Assembly: GCF_001999965.1 (NCBI RefSeq)
Contig: NZ_CP019646.1
Span: 1,860,001-1,924,000, forward strand
Direction: 5' to 3'
DNA from: Limihaloglobus sulfuriphilus
Lineage (GTDB): Bacteria; Planctomycetota; Phycisphaerae; Sedimentisphaerales; Sedimentisphaeraceae
DNA length: 64,000 bases
The position numbers and the translations under genes were made by a program. Below, in pieces: positions 34,542 through 44,637 of this stretch. Under the pieces are notes generated by a model. It searched no databases and was not told where the DNA came from. It saw nothing but the letters and a program-made list of their open reading frames with translations. Each line of letters begins with the position of its first letter. The stretch's first letter is position 1.

Positions 34542-36005
34542 CTAATTACCGTTTCTGTTTAACCGCAGCATATAATCACGGACAAGCTCTCTGAAATCAG
34601 AGCTCACACCAGAGTTGTTTGCAGGCGTATCCGGCATCTCACCGGCAACGACATCAATACTCTCTGCGTGCTCGCCGGCTTCTATCTGCGGACGTCCGCG
34701 TTCCTGGATAACCTTATTTACTCCCGGGCCCATCTTGCCCTTAACAAAATCAGGTACCGGCACACCTAATACAAGCGAAGCTGTTCCGCGGGATTTCTTT
34801 GTCGGGCCGGGCCCGCCGCGTCCGGTTCCGGGTTTATCGCCTTTGGCTCCACCGATATTCAACTCACGATTCGGCGCCTGTGTCCGGTCTTTGAGATGGG
34901 GCTGAATACCGCCGCGGTTGCGGTTGGATTCTTCCTTGTCCTCGACCTCCTCGTCTTCTTCCTCTGGCGAGGGACCCTCGCCGCCGGTTGATTCGTTCTG
35001 CGACCAGGTATTATAGACCGCCGGCGTTGAGCCCTTGCCGGCGCTGCCGCTGGACATAGAGCTTGCCTTTGATGATTCGGGCAGTTTTCTCTCTTCGGGT
35101 ACGGCCTCGTCCGAGTCTTTCTTAGAAGCACTTTTTTTCGCGGGTTTTCGCGGCGGGGCATTCTTAGAGCTCAATGAAGCTCCCGCGGCGGAGCTGCCGC
35201 TGCCCTGTGACTCGACCGCGGTCTCGGAAAGGCTTGTAGATTTGCTTGTAAGTCCCTGCAATTCATCAGTCTTACGCTGATCAGCACCCGAAGATGCCGC
35301 CTGCGGGCTGCCGGCCATTGATTGTTTCCAGTTTTCTACCTTTCGCTGGCGGGGATTTTCACCCTGCTGCGACTTTTCTGTATCATCAGTCTCCCCTGCC
35401 CAGACACTATCGCCTGATAACGGGGCTGTTTCCCTGCCGCCCTGGCCCGGGCCGGTTCGGCTCAAACCGTTTATCCAGACCGCAGCGGAAAGCATAACCA
35501 AAGCGGCTATAAATTTAACACTTACACTCCCGGCAGGAAAACTGTATTCCACGAGCCAGGGTTTTTCGGTATTGTTCTTTTTTAATACAGAAAGCCCCTG
35601 CTCTATCGCACATCTGCCAAAAAGCGTAAATCGTTTACTCGTATAAAGATCTAACGCTGTTGCGATCTGATTATGGCTGCTGCACGCAAGATCAAGATGC
35701 TCGGCGGCCTGTTTCTGCCCGGGATAACGCCTCAATGCCGGCAGGAACACCCAGCAAAAGGCTATCGCACCCACGGTAAACGCGGCGATGAATAACGACC
35801 AGCCGCTGAAAGCGAAATCAATCCCGGCTATAAAACACACAAGCGATGCCGCCAGGATTATCACGCAAACCGCTGCAATAACTATAGATGCAGCAACAAA
35901 GCCTTTACAGGAACTATTCTTCAGCTCATTGCGGTAAATACTTTGACGCGCCGCGTGAAGGTTATCGCCGAATTCTTTATGTTTTGTCCAGGTATTTTTG
36001 CTCAT
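34542..36005 (-). CDS. Membrane protein with long low-complexity charged region (unknown)
   Basis: 487 residues. Two transmembrane helices at about 35-60 and 65-95 and a third near 165-185 are followed by about 280 residues of Ser/Lys/Glu/Gly-rich, probably disordered sequence (including an acidic run EEEDEEVEDKEE) and a conserved-looking C-terminal segment (PDTPANNSGVSSDFRELVRDYMLRL). The layout resembles the DUF4175-like or uncharacterised membrane proteins found beside MoxR genes in planctomycetes, but I cannot name the family. It lies 61 nt upstream of moxR and 38 nt after the pepsin/thioredoxin-like gene, inside the same operon. Confidence 0.7.
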   Translation of the reverse strand: MSKNTWTKHKEFGDNLHAARQSIYRNELKNSSCKGFVAASIVIAAVCVIILAASLVCFIAGIDFAFSGWSLFIAAFTVGAIAFCWVFLPALRRYPGQKQAAEHLDLACSSHNQIATALDLYTSKRFTLFGRCAIEQGLSVLKKNNTEKPWLVEYSFPAGSVSVKFIAALVMLSAAVWINGLSRTGPGQGGRETAPLSGDSVWAGETDDTEKSQQGENPRQRKVENWKQSMAGSPQAASSGADQRKTDELQGLTSKSTSLSETAVESQGSGSSAAGASLSSKNAPPRKPAKKSASKKDSDEAVPEERKLPESSKASSMSSGSAGKGSTPAVYNTWSQNESTGGEGPSPEEEDEEVEDKEESNRNRGGIQPHLKDRTQAPNRELNIGGAKGDKPGTGRGGPGPTKKSRGTASLVLGVPVPDFVKGKMGPGVNKVIQERGRPQIEAGEHAESIDVVAGEMPDTPANNSGVSSDFRELVRDYMLRLNRNGN

Positions 36006-36043
36006 AGTTTACTGTTTAAAACAGGAATTATAAATATTTATGC

Positions 36044-38275
36044 TTATTCTTCAAATGCCTTTTCAAAACTTAGCACTATTCTTTTGGATTCTTTTTCCTG
36101 AATCAAAACAACAATTCTGCAGCGGTCAGGATCGACATACCACGGCCGCGTTATAAAACTCGTTGAGTATTTTTCTTCAATCTGACCGATTGTGGTATCG
36201 ATATCTTCCCAGAGAGCCTCGACATCGGGAATCGTGTAAGTTACCTTCTCCTCGTCAAACAGCGACTGTATGCCGTGCCGGACAACATTACGGTACATCC
36301 AGAGCCCGCTTGCGCCGGCACTCATGACATCACCTTCAACAAGCAAAACAGCCGACTGGTACTCCAGACCTTCAACAAGCGGCTGGAATTCAACTTCAAT
36401 CTGCCCGTCTTTGCGGGTTGTATTTGTCATGAGTTCCCTTTTAGCGGGATCCTGATTTTCAATCCCTTCAAGGAGCCCGTTAAAAACATCCTGTGGCATC
36501 ATTCCTTTGAAACCTCTCAAATCAACCCTTTTCCCGTCAATAAACAGCGCCGGTGTGGTTTTAACGCCATAATAATCAGCCCTGGTGACAGAAATCCGTG
36601 TCTCCATCGGATCGCCGGTTGGTCTGCTCAAATGATATTTGACTACCTGGACGTTATAATCACTGAAATACTCGCCGATCCCGTCAACCGCCAGTGCTAT
36701 CGCGCCGCAATCGGGGTTATCGACAGAGTTAAAAAATTCCAATGTGGTGATCGCCGGCCTTTGCTGAGCCCTGTTTTCAGGATGGAAATCAGGAATATGC
36801 CCCTCAAGAAGCTCGCGGGCATCTCGCATTCCAAATTCTTTTCTAAACTCTATGTTATTGTTCAGCCTGTCAAGCGCCGGCGTCGCCTCCGGCGGGGGAT
36901 CATCAGCCATAGCAGAGATGATATATCTCGACCACGCCCTGAGATTTTTATCCATTTTCTCATACACCATACCCATCCACAGATTAAACCGCGGCTCTTT
37001 GGGCAGGCCGAATACCGCGGATAACATATGCCGGCGGGCCTGGGTTATCTCTCCAAGCTCCAGAGCCGCAAGCCCCAACTGGGCCTGTATCTCAAACGGA
37101 GCACGGGAGTTAATATCATCATCGGCCCATTCTTTGGCCTGTTCAAGAAGCTGGCGCACTAAAACAAGCTCGGGGTCTTTGCCGCTGTTTCGAAGGCTCT
37201 GGCAGTGATTTATAAGAACCTGGCTCTTGCGCTCGATTTGCGCCGCCTTTACCGTATGCTCTACCGCCCGGAGCCAGGCAGACTTATCAAACGGCTCCTG
37301 CGAAAGTCTCATTTGCGCAAGACTTGCCGCGGCCTCCTGGTAATAGAAATTATCCCGGCCGGAGTCATTTATAAACTCCTCGATAGCATCTGGATCCTCA
37401 TCGCGGACAGCGTCAAAAAAAGCCTGCTCAGGGAAACTGCGGGCTGTCTTGATCTTCTGGCGGAAATGAATTATATCGTTAACAGGGTCAACACTGAAAG
37501 CAAACGACTCAAAAAACACATTGCCAAGAATAATATCCGGCATATCGGGATTCCCGCCGGACAATTCCGTAGCCCGAAGCGGGGTATAATCGTTAATTGT
37601 TATACCGCCCAGACTTATATCACCCAGATTGTTATCCAGATCCGAGGCCAGCTCCGCCGCGATTGTATCTATCAAAGTTTCGCGCCTGCGGGTGCTTATG
37701 CCGGCCTTTATATCAAATCCGTCCGGGCCTTTGAGGTTCAGAACAAGGCCGTATCTGCCCCTCTCAAAGTTAAAGGCAAAGACATTGGGCTCCTGCGGCT
37801 CAAGTGTCAACGGGTCATTGCTCAGGGAAATTTTACCCCTGGCCTGGTCTATCGTAAAAGTATGCCCGGAAAAGGCATCGATTCCCAGCATCGCAACCGC
37901 AGGTATCTCGTTGAGCTCGGAGGCGAAATCCTTGGTCAGGTCTTCAAGAAATTCCAGCCCCATAGGTGTTGTCTTGAGATTGCTCAAAACCGCCCCGCCG
38001 GCAAATTCCATGCTCAGGGTATCACCAGAAGCGAATTCAAGCATCTTGCCCGTGTTTTCGTGCAGAAAGACACTGCCCGACTGGCCCGCGTCCAATACCA
38101 CATTGGCCTCAAAACTTAAGTCTTTATAGACTATGCGGCACCGGGCGACCGACTGGCCGTCAATCAGCGAAAAATCAATATCCGCCCCGAAAACGCCGCA
38201 AACCGCAAATATTAAAAAATATGCCGGTAATACACCGGCATACAGCATATTTCTAAATCTAACTATTTTTTTCAA
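36044..38275 (-). CDS. Secreted pepsin-like (degenerate), helical-repeat and thioredoxin-like fusion protein
   Basis: About 743 residues from a TTG at 38275, chosen because it gives a good signal peptide (KKIVRFRNML then AYFLIFAVCGVFGA) and has GGAA 7 nt upstream; a longer TTG start (38317) and an ATG at 38248 are alternatives. Residues about 30-290 look like a two-lobed aspartyl protease: lobe 1 NVVLDAGQSGSVF and AMLGIDAFSGHTF; lobe 2 RETLIDTIAAEL and DIILGNVFFESFAFSVDP. The DTG catalytic signatures are altered to DAG and DTI, so protease activity is doubtful. A TPR/helical region follows (about 300-490), then a thioredoxin-like domain with a cis-Pro loop (KTTPALFIDGK) but only one Cys (NPDC) where CxxC is expected. 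First gene of the MoxR operon. Confidence 0.7.
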   Translation of the reverse strand: MKKIVRFRNMLYAGVLPAYFLIFAVCGVFGADIDFSLIDGQSVARCRIVYKDLSFEANVVLDAGQSGSVFLHENTGKMLEFASGDTLSMEFAGGAVLSNLKTTPMGLEFLEDLTKDFASELNEIPAVAMLGIDAFSGHTFTIDQARGKISLSNDPLTLEPQEPNVFAFNFERGRYGLVLNLKGPDGFDIKAGISTRRRETLIDTIAAELASDLDNNLGDISLGGITINDYTPLRATELSGGNPDMPDIILGNVFFESFAFSVDPVNDIIHFRQKIKTARSFPEQAFFDAVRDEDPDAIEEFINDSGRDNFYYQEAAASLAQMRLSQEPFDKSAWLRAVEHTVKAAQIERKSQVLINHCQSLRNSGKDPELVLVRQLLEQAKEWADDDINSRAPFEIQAQLGLAALELGEITQARRHMLSAVFGLPKEPRFNLWMGMVYEKMDKNLRAWSRYIISAMADDPPPEATPALDRLNNNIEFRKEFGMRDARELLEGHIPDFHPENRAQQRPAITTLEFFNSVDNPDCGAIALAVDGIGEYFSDYNVQVVKYHLSRPTGDPMETRISVTRADYYGVKTTPALFIDGKRVDLRGFKGMMPQDVFNGLLEGIENQDPAKRELMTNTTRKDGQIEVEFQPLVEGLEYQSAVLLVEGDVMSAGASGLWMYRNVVRHGIQSLFDEEKVTYTIPDVEALWEDIDTTIGQIEEKYSTSFITRPWYVDPDRCRIVVLIQEKESKRIVLSFEKAFEE

Positions 38276-38397
38276 TACGTATTCCAAAAAACGATACGTG
38301 GTTTCTATTCTCTGCAAACACTGAACTGAAGATTGCTCATACTGTTTGCTATAATGGATTTACACAAAACATAAAAGGACATCGAAGCCAGTCTTAT

Positions 38398-39093
38398 TTA
38401 AAGTCCCGAACTGCTGGTGTCGCCATCGACATAGGATGCCCGAACTTGACAGTCCATGAATAAAAAGTTAATTGATTTCGCGCCGTCTTTACTCTTATTC
38501 GTATGGTAATTATGCGGATATTTTCTTCTCTCTGTTGGAACAGTGCTGCCTCTTGGTGCACCGGGAATAGCCGGAGTACCAGGCAGAGATGTAAAGTTGT
38601 CCCAGCAAAGCGGGGATTTAGAAAACTGCCTTGCGCTGAACTTGAAATACTTCGTTTTAGCGAGTATGGCAGCGGTGCTGAAAGCATAGGTAACGCCGTA
38701 AGGCCTCATCCACTTGGCACCGATATCCTGACAAACCCAGACTTTATCAGAAGCGTCAATGATTTTCAAGTCATCAAAAAGAGCGTTCAGACCAAAAATC
38801 TCTTTATTTCCTCTGGGATCATTAGGCATGATGTAGCCCTTTTGTACCCTGAAGTTATGCCCGCCTAAAACGTGAGAGCTGGGAAAATAATCGTCATTTT
38901 CCATAGCATAGGAATGGTAACCCACGCCTATATTTTTCAGGTTTGCCATACAGTGGACACGCCTTGCCTGGCCGCGGGCTTTCTTCATAGCCGGCATCAG
39001 GATCGCCATAAGTACTGCTATGATTGAAATAACTACAAGAAGTTCAATCAGTGTAAATGCCTTTATTTTTAACTTTGTCGTCGTATTTGCCAT
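38398..39093 (-). CDS. Prepilin-type N-terminal methylation protein (type II pseudopilin-like)
   Basis: About 231 residues from the ATG at 39093 (GGAA 11 nt upstream; an in-frame ATG at 39108 is possible). The basic start is followed by [26 protein letters not shown], the class III signal for prepilin peptidase with the conserved Glu at +5. Then come [29 protein letters not shown] and a C-terminal [16 protein letters not shown], the pattern of the many short planctomycete prepilin-like (DUF1559-related) proteins. Possibly a surface or secretion pseudopilin; no pilus machinery is nearby. It lies 74 nt after the dockerin-type protein gene, on the same strand. Confidence 0.88.
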   Translation of the reverse strand: MANTTTKLKIKAFTLIELLVVISIIAVLMAILMPAMKKARGQARRVHCMANLKNIGVGYHSYAMENDDYFPSSHVLGGHNFRVQKGYIMPNDPRGNKEIFGLNALFDDLKIIDASDKVWVCQDIGAKWMRPYGVTYAFSTAAILAKTKYFKFSARQFSKSPLCWDNFTSLPGTPAIPGAPRGSTVPTERRKYPHNYHTNKSKDGAKSINFLFMDCQVRASYVDGDTSSSGL

Positions 39094-39167
39094 AGATTGT
39101 ATTTCCATTTTACAATTTATATATCTTCGCGGAAACATACCGCTCCCGCGAAGATATTCGGCCAAGA

Positions 39168-41342
39168 TCAGTTGATCAGCCAGTTATCAATTGCCAGCAG
39201 CAAGTCGGCCGCTGTTACATCACCGTCATCATTGAAATCGCCTTCGCCCCAGGTCGAATCGTATCCTGAATCAACCTCGGGGTAATTAGCACTGAACAGG
39301 GCAATATCCGCAAAATCTACAGTATTGTCCGGCTTCAGGTCGCCGTTTATGAGTAAATCCCAGAGCAGGCTCGCATCAGGCGAATCCCAGTATGCACAGA
39401 ACAGAGCTGCGTCGGCAGAGTCAACATTGCCGTCGAAGCTGAAATCTCCGTCTGTCCAGCTGTAAACAGTGCCGTCAACCTTGGGATAATCCGCTATAAA
39501 CAGATTGTAATCTGTCATATCAACAACGCCGTCGAGATTTATGTCGCCGGGTGTTGCAAACTGATACAGCACCTTGGCATCGTATTCATCAACACTCTTA
39601 TTTTCAGCGTAATACGTCCCGCTGATACTCTCATAATCTTCGCTGGTTCCGTTTATATCCGCCTTGAAATAATCAACAGTCGCCTGTGTAGGTGTGTCAA
39701 AGTTCAGCTCAGCTATATAGACATCTGATTCGGGGTCTTCCGGATCTTCCATAACAATCTCAAGAGAATCGTTATATATTCTCTGGTCCCTGAAGAAATT
39801 CAGGTCATCTATGTCAAAATCACCGTCACGGTCAAAATCGCAGGGCTTGGTAACAACAATGCCCCCGACCGCATCATCACCGGCCTGCGTCATATGTGTA
39901 AGTACAGGGTAGCCGTAAACATCATCATGATACTGCAGACGGTACACGTGGGTGCTTGTAATTGAGAGATTGTTGTCTCCATTGTAGCACATATACTGGC
40001 CTCTGTTGTTAAGGGCGTAAACTCTTCCCTCAGTGTCATACTTAAATGCAGCCCTGCTGCCAAGTGTAAAATAAACATTGCCATCAGGATCACATGTAAC
40101 ACCATATACCGAATCAAGGCCGCCTCTGAGATCTTCCATAAGCTCGGCATCTACAACTGTATAAGTAGTAGTATCACCGGTGCCGTCATCAACGACACAC
40201 AACAGTCCGCCTTCATTGCCTGTCTGGCCGGTACCCTCGAATATGATCTGCTCACCGGTTCTGGTTCCGCCGGTAAAGTCTCTTACGCTTGTGTGTATTG
40301 ACCATACTTCGGTTGAAATCCTGTCACTGCTGGAAGTGCTCATTGCAGGCAGAAGCAGCTCAATGCTCATATCTGAGAGGTTGACTTTCCAGATACCGCC
40401 GCCATAAACGTCTTCTGTCCAGACACCGGGCTCATCCGGCTCTTCCAAGCAGTCGTAATGTTTGTGAGAACCTGCAAAATAAACCGCACTTGCATCACTC
40501 GCCCAACAACCCTGACGCATATAGTTGAATACATGAGAACTTGTATAATCCAGTGTTGACAGCTCTGGGTAATCAAGATAGGTATTTGATACATCAAACA
40601 ACATTCTTGCCGAAACAAGCGGACGGAACACATCGTTCCAGTCGGCTTGACCAAAAGCCCCCCAAAGCTCGCCTGTACCGCCCGTACCATCCTGGCCGGT
40701 GTCATAGTCGGGAAGCTCAGTAGTTGGGGACCCGATGCGCCTCAAATCGTATAGCAGGGCGATTTTGTCATAGTCATGCTCATATATACGGAATGTGCCA
40801 GTTGGGTCATAATGTCTTACATACCAATGTTGAGTAATAAGGGCCAGTTCGCCGGCTTCATAATCTATGCCGTCAACAGTAACAGGTGCGGGGTTGACAA
40901 CAAAACCGCCGGCACTGATGTAACCGCCGAGATTGAAATCCGTAACACCCGTTGAAAAATCCCAGTCTGCGTTTGCCACCCTGGGAAGATCCGAAGCGGA
41001 AGCGTACATCCAGGATGAACCGTAGATATCGTCAATCGTTGAGGGATAACCCGGGTCATCATCAACTATATCTGTTGGCTCATAATAAACAGGGCCAAAG
41101 ACATCCGGAGTAAATTTACGGATACTCTGTCCCGTAGAACCAAAGAGCACCGTATAAAAATCACCTGTAACATCGTTGTAACCACAGGCACCTAAAGTGG
41201 AATATACAACCACTCCCGAAGGCAGCTCCTGCAGCCCTGTGTGCTCGGCTGGAACCACACGGTACATATTGTCCGGGGCCGCCGCGAAAGCGCCGGCTGC
41301 CAAAATTAAAACTAACGTAACCAAACTCATTTTTTTTCTCAT
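39168..41342 (-). CDS. Secreted dockerin-type calcium-loop protein with possible beta-propeller N-terminal part
   Basis: 724 residues with a signal peptide ([23 protein letters not shown]). Residues 25-490 are beta-rich and Asp/Tyr/Gly-rich, possibly a propeller (repeated ...[15 protein letters not shown]-like strands); no enzyme motif is recognised. The last 200 residues carry several EF-hand/dockerin-like loops: [80 protein letters not shown] and [22 protein letters not shown]. Such loops are common in planctomycete secreted proteins and may mediate calcium-dependent anchoring. A good promoter lies about 140 bp upstream. Function unknown. Confidence 0.8.
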   Translation of the reverse strand: MRKKMSLVTLVLILAAGAFAAAPDNMYRVVPAEHTGLQELPSGVVVYSTLGACGYNDVTGDFYTVLFGSTGQSIRKFTPDVFGPVYYEPTDIVDDDPGYPSTIDDIYGSSWMYASASDLPRVANADWDFSTGVTDFNLGGYISAGGFVVNPAPVTVDGIDYEAGELALITQHWYVRHYDPTGTFRIYEHDYDKIALLYDLRRIGSPTTELPDYDTGQDGTGGTGELWGAFGQADWNDVFRPLVSARMLFDVSNTYLDYPELSTLDYTSSHVFNYMRQGCWASDASAVYFAGSHKHYDCLEEPDEPGVWTEDVYGGGIWKVNLSDMSIELLLPAMSTSSSDRISTEVWSIHTSVRDFTGGTRTGEQIIFEGTGQTGNEGGLLCVVDDGTGDTTTYTVVDAELMEDLRGGLDSVYGVTCDPDGNVYFTLGSRAAFKYDTEGRVYALNNRGQYMCYNGDNNLSITSTHVYRLQYHDDVYGYPVLTHMTQAGDDAVGGIVVTKPCDFDRDGDFDIDDLNFFRDQRIYNDSLEIVMEDPEDPESDVYIAELNFDTPTQATVDYFKADINGTSEDYESISGTYYAENKSVDEYDAKVLYQFATPGDINLDGVVDMTDYNLFIADYPKVDGTVYSWTDGDFSFDGNVDSADAALFCAYWDSPDASLLWDLLINGDLKPDNTVDFADIALFSANYPEVDSGYDSTWGEGDFNDDGDVTAADLLLAIDNWLIN

Positions 41343-41480
41343 GTTCGTACCTCTCCTTGATCTAAAATCAAGCTACTTAAATTAATATTACAGTTTCTGT
41401 ACGTGAAAACGTCAAAGCGTCTTACCTTATACGCTTCGCTGTCAACACAATTTACATTTCCTGCTACTTCCTTGTATAAT

Positions 41481-41509
41481 AATATAGCACGGAAAACCGT
41501 TTTAATCAA
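41481..41509 (-). promoter_or_regulatory. Putative promoter of the dockerin-type protein gene
   Basis: On the minus strand TTGATT (41504-41509), a 17-bp spacer and TATATT (41481-41486). Predicted start near 41475, giving a leader of about 130 nt to the ATG at 41342. The remaining intergenic DNA (41510-41777) is AT-rich with no gene or clear structure. Confidence 0.6.
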
Positions 41510-41777
41510 GCGATAAGTGGCAAACTTTCGCAAAAACAGTAAAAAACTGTCATAGAGCAAAAACATACACCTAAAACATTATAGCTTTTAAGGCGTTTAA
41601 ACTCCCGACTAAACCCCTTTTACGCACTCAAAAAGCCATATTGACGCATTTTCCTACTACTTAACAGGTGAACATGTTTAACTGACAATAAATTTTAACA
41701 AAGCGCATTTTTTACGAAAAAAACAGAGATTTTTTATTGAAAAGTTTATTGACGAACAAAAGCCTTAATAAATTTCC

Positions 41778-43262
41778 CTACCTCGCCGAGGATATATCGA
41801 ACCTGCCGAATGAATCGAGCATGTCGAGAAAATCCGCCGGCTCGCCCTGGCTGGTGCTGAGCATTATATATATGTTTTCGCCGGGCTCTGCCGGCCGGGT
41901 TGAATCAACATAAATCCATTTTTTATCCACATATACCTCGTTCCAGGCATGACCGAGAAAGCCGCTCTCGATGCCGGAATAATCCTCGACATAGAGCAGC
42001 CCCAAAACCATGCGGCATGGTATGCCCGCCTTGCGGCAGAGTGCCGCGGTCAGCACTGAATGCTCGGTACAGTCGCCGCGGCGGGTTTTCGCCGTTTGCG
42101 ACGCGGTCGCAAAACCGGTGGAAAGGTCTTTCGAATTTATCGAATTATTTACGAATTTCGTAATCATTTGGACAGTACCCCACCTATCCGTCGCTTTTGC
42201 TTCAATTGAGGCAAACATTTCGTTTATTACTTCGGACTCAAAATCAACATAAACCGTAGGCCGCAGCGCTTCGAGAATCTCTGAATCAGACCCCTCATAC
42301 GCGGCGGGAACAACCTTGTCCGGTTTGGCGGGTTTATATACAACGCTGAGAGATTTACCCTTGCCCCTGACCGTCTGGTTGTCATTTTCGGGGATTCTGA
42401 TCGGCTCTGTGTCGTTTGATTCCACGGCAAGTGTAATTTTGCCGGCGTTTTCTCTGAACTTGTCAATCAGCCCGGCAGGCGCTTTTATAATAAAGTTGCG
42501 CATTATATCGAAATCCTCCGCCTTGCTCAGGGCATGCTCCTTATCACAAAGCATCATCTCAACGTCCATGCCGGCGATTTTGCTGTTGGTCTTATACATT
42601 CTCTGCTCATCGTCGAGCCATGAGACGCTCTTCACGCTCATGCCGGCTATGTTCTCGGTGCTTTCCACACGGTAGAGCTTTTTTATGCCGCCGGGCAGAA
42701 CGAGCGGCTCCTTTTCTCCAACCCGCATTGTCATTTTGCAGGTGCTTTTCATGCTGCCGACAAAGCTGGTGAACTCAAACTCGGCTCCGGGCTTGATGCC
42801 GCCGGCCTGATCTATCGCCAGCTTCATCCCTTCAGGGAAGAGAATATCGCTGTCAAAGGCAACCGTATCCTCCGTTACACCCAAACCGCTGTCAGTATTT
42901 ATAACGACCCGGCCGTCTTTTACCGTGCCGGTGAATGTCTGGGCCATGCCGCCCATCTCCACTACCGAGCGAAAACCGAGCGGCCTGCCGCCGGCGGTCT
43001 CGAAATACGTCTCGGTCTGCGTTACAGTAATCGACGTTCCGAAACGCGATATGGTCATTACCACCTTATCGGAGGTTGTAACTTTGCCGCCGTCCCGGCT
43101 GCGGGTATGCTCTGAGTAGCCGACCTTTTTGCCGTTCATCAGCAGGGCATAGTATTCGGCCTCATCTTCGGCGGCAAACGCGGGCATGAGTGTTAATACG
43201 GATACTACAGTTAACATTATGATTATAAAGCACTTTCTTTCACTGACGGATATAGATGTCAT
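41778..43262 (-). CDS. Secreted transglutaminase-like superfamily protein
   Basis: 494 residues with a signal peptide (IIIMLTVVSVLTLMPAFAAED). The first 300 residues are a beta-rich region with repeated TxGG/DGRVV patterns. The C-terminal third is a transglutaminase-like (papain-fold) domain with all three catalytic residues: Cys in RRGDCTEHS near 395, His in GHAWNEVYV near 436 and Asp in YVDSTRP near 451. Bacterial members are mostly proteases or amidases, or peptide-crosslinking enzymes acting in the periplasm. It stands alone, divergent from the prepilin gene at 43525. Confidence 0.88.
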   Translation of the reverse strand: MTSISVSERKCFIIIMLTVVSVLTLMPAFAAEDEAEYYALLMNGKKVGYSEHTRSRDGGKVTTSDKVVMTISRFGTSITVTQTETYFETAGGRPLGFRSVVEMGGMAQTFTGTVKDGRVVINTDSGLGVTEDTVAFDSDILFPEGMKLAIDQAGGIKPGAEFEFTSFVGSMKSTCKMTMRVGEKEPLVLPGGIKKLYRVESTENIAGMSVKSVSWLDDEQRMYKTNSKIAGMDVEMMLCDKEHALSKAEDFDIMRNFIIKAPAGLIDKFRENAGKITLAVESNDTEPIRIPENDNQTVRGKGKSLSVVYKPAKPDKVVPAAYEGSDSEILEALRPTVYVDFESEVINEMFASIEAKATDRWGTVQMITKFVNNSINSKDLSTGFATASQTAKTRRGDCTEHSVLTAALCRKAGIPCRMVLGLLYVEDYSGIESGFLGHAWNEVYVDKKWIYVDSTRPAEPGENIYIMLSTSQGEPADFLDMLDSFGRFDISSAR

Positions 43263-43353
43263 TTTTACCTCAAAATTGACCTGATTTGAAATTCTGCTGG
43301 GTATATATCTGCTGGGTATATATTAGCTCAAATGTGCAAAAAAGCTAAGCAAA

Positions 43354-43412
43354 AGGATAAACAGGATTAAAAATAAATCAATTAAATCATGTCAATCTTG
43401 TTAATCCTGTCC
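43354..43412. repeat. Interspersed ACAGGATTAA repeat, copy A
   Basis: Contains ACAGGATTAA (43361-43370) and its inverted copy TTAATCCTGT (43401-43410) around an AT-rich core. 43355-43388 is identical over 34 bp to 55808-55841. It lies between the divergent transglutaminase-like and prepilin genes. Confidence 0.75.
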
Positions 43413-43524
43413 ACTTAATGCCTGACACTTTGTTTATATTTTCCTTGCCTTGAATTTCGTATTGTTTACTATCTGCGTTCAACTTAACAGGAACAACCAG
43501 AATATAATAGCAAACAGTAAGCAA

Positions 43525-44214
43525 ATGTACAAACGAGCCTTTACATTGATAGAACTGCTTGTGGTAATAGCAGTTATCGCCCTTTTGATGGGCATTCTCC
43601 TGCCGACGCTTGGCAGGGCGAAAATTATTGCCCGACGCACAATCTGCCAGAGCAACCTTAAGCAGATCTCGCTGGCGTTTGAGATGTACTGCCACGACAA
43701 CAATTCTACCTATATCGCCGCGGACGACCCCGTATCCGGCGGCGTATGGCTCTGGATGGGGCGAGGGTTTCGCGGCTGGATAAAACCGTATCTGGACAAC
43801 AGCAGCGGCAACACGGCAGTGCTTTCATGCCCGGGCGATATAACCGCCGAGGACAAATATGAATCAACCAGCTACGCCTATTCCATGAGCTTCTACTACA
43901 GCCCCGAACAGATAAATTCTATCGATTCCACCGCCGGCACATACGGCACAGAATGCCCGATAAAATCCACTCCGCAGCGCCGCGAAAATGTCGCCCTGGC
44001 ATCACAGAAAATTCTTTGCGGCGAATGGCTCAGCAACCACGACAAAAAAGACGGAGATATGGGCTGGTGGTGCAGTATCGGCAGCCGAAACTTCGTCATG
44101 GCAGACGGCAGTGTGGTTTTTCTGGCGGCAGAGGATATTGAAGAAGCCAACGACGGCCTGCCGGACCCGAACCTGACCAGAGACGGCATATCAGGTTTTG
44201 ATGTAAAACGATAA
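43525..44214 (+). CDS. Prepilin-type N-terminal methylation protein
   Basis: 229 residues from the ATG at 43525, chosen because it places the class III signal [28 protein letters not shown] at the start; the longer in-frame extension is non-coding. Then come ARRTICQSNLKQISLAFEMYCHDNN and the C-terminal FVMADGSVVFL, typical of planctomycete prepilin-like proteins (similar to the one at 38398-39093). Role in a surface or secretion fibre is inferred. It leads a three-gene run with the cupin and thyX genes (gaps of 24 and 69 nt). Confidence 0.88.
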   Translation: MYKRAFTLIELLVVIAVIALLMGILLPTLGRAKIIARRTICQSNLKQISLAFEMYCHDNNSTYIAADDPVSGGVWLWMGRGFRGWIKPYLDNSSGNTAVLSCPGDITAEDKYESTSYAYSMSFYYSPEQINSIDSTAGTYGTECPIKSTPQRRENVALASQKILCGEWLSNHDKKDGDMGWWCSIGSRNFVMADGSVVFLAAEDIEEANDGLPDPNLTRDGISGFDVKR

Positions 44215-44238
44215 AGAAAACGCACTAAGGAGTTTTTT

Positions 44239-44568
44239 ATGCCGGCAGACAAAGCAAACATTTATGATAATATCCCAAACAACCTCCCCGATGAGCTCAT
44301 ACAAACCCTCTGCCGCGGCGGCGGAACACGGATCGAGCGGATAATCTCACGCGGCCACGAAAGCCCGGAAGATTTCTGGTATGACCAGGAAAATGACGAA
44401 TGGGTGATCATTCTCCGCGGCGGTGCAGTGCTGGAATTTGAGCACGGCCGGCAGGTTCAGATGCGCCCGGGCGATTATATGAATATCCCCGCACATACAC
44501 GCCACCGCGTGGTATCAACTGATTCGCACAACGACACAGTATGGCTGGCGGTGCACTATAATTTATAA
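44239..44568 (+). CDS. Small cupin-domain protein
   Basis: 109 residues forming one cupin barrel: EWVIILRGGAVLEFEHG (cupin motif 1 region) and MRPGDYMNIPAHTRHRV (motif 2, with PGD and the metal-site His). AAGGAG lies 8 nt before the ATG. Small single-domain cupins of this type are often annotated as cupin_2 or phosphoribosylaminomonophosphate-type proteins; the substrate is unknown. Co-oriented with thyX. Confidence 0.85.
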   Translation: MPADKANIYDNIPNNLPDELIQTLCRGGGTRIERIISRGHESPEDFWYDQENDEWVIILRGGAVLEFEHGRQVQMRPGDYMNIPAHTRHRVVSTDSHNDTVWLAVHYNL

Positions 44569-44637
44569 TCAGTCTTGAAGTGCCGGGTAAAACGGGTATT
44601 ATGGTTTTTTTACATACAAACGAAAATACAGGGCCGA

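Noticed and set aside
37205-38119. 304-codon plus-strand open frame
   Set aside because: Antisense to the pepsin-like/thioredoxin-like gene; residue composition is that of a shadow frame.
43450-43524. Longer start for the prepilin-like protein
   Set aside because: A class III signal needs a short basic leader; the extension would bury it 30 residues in.
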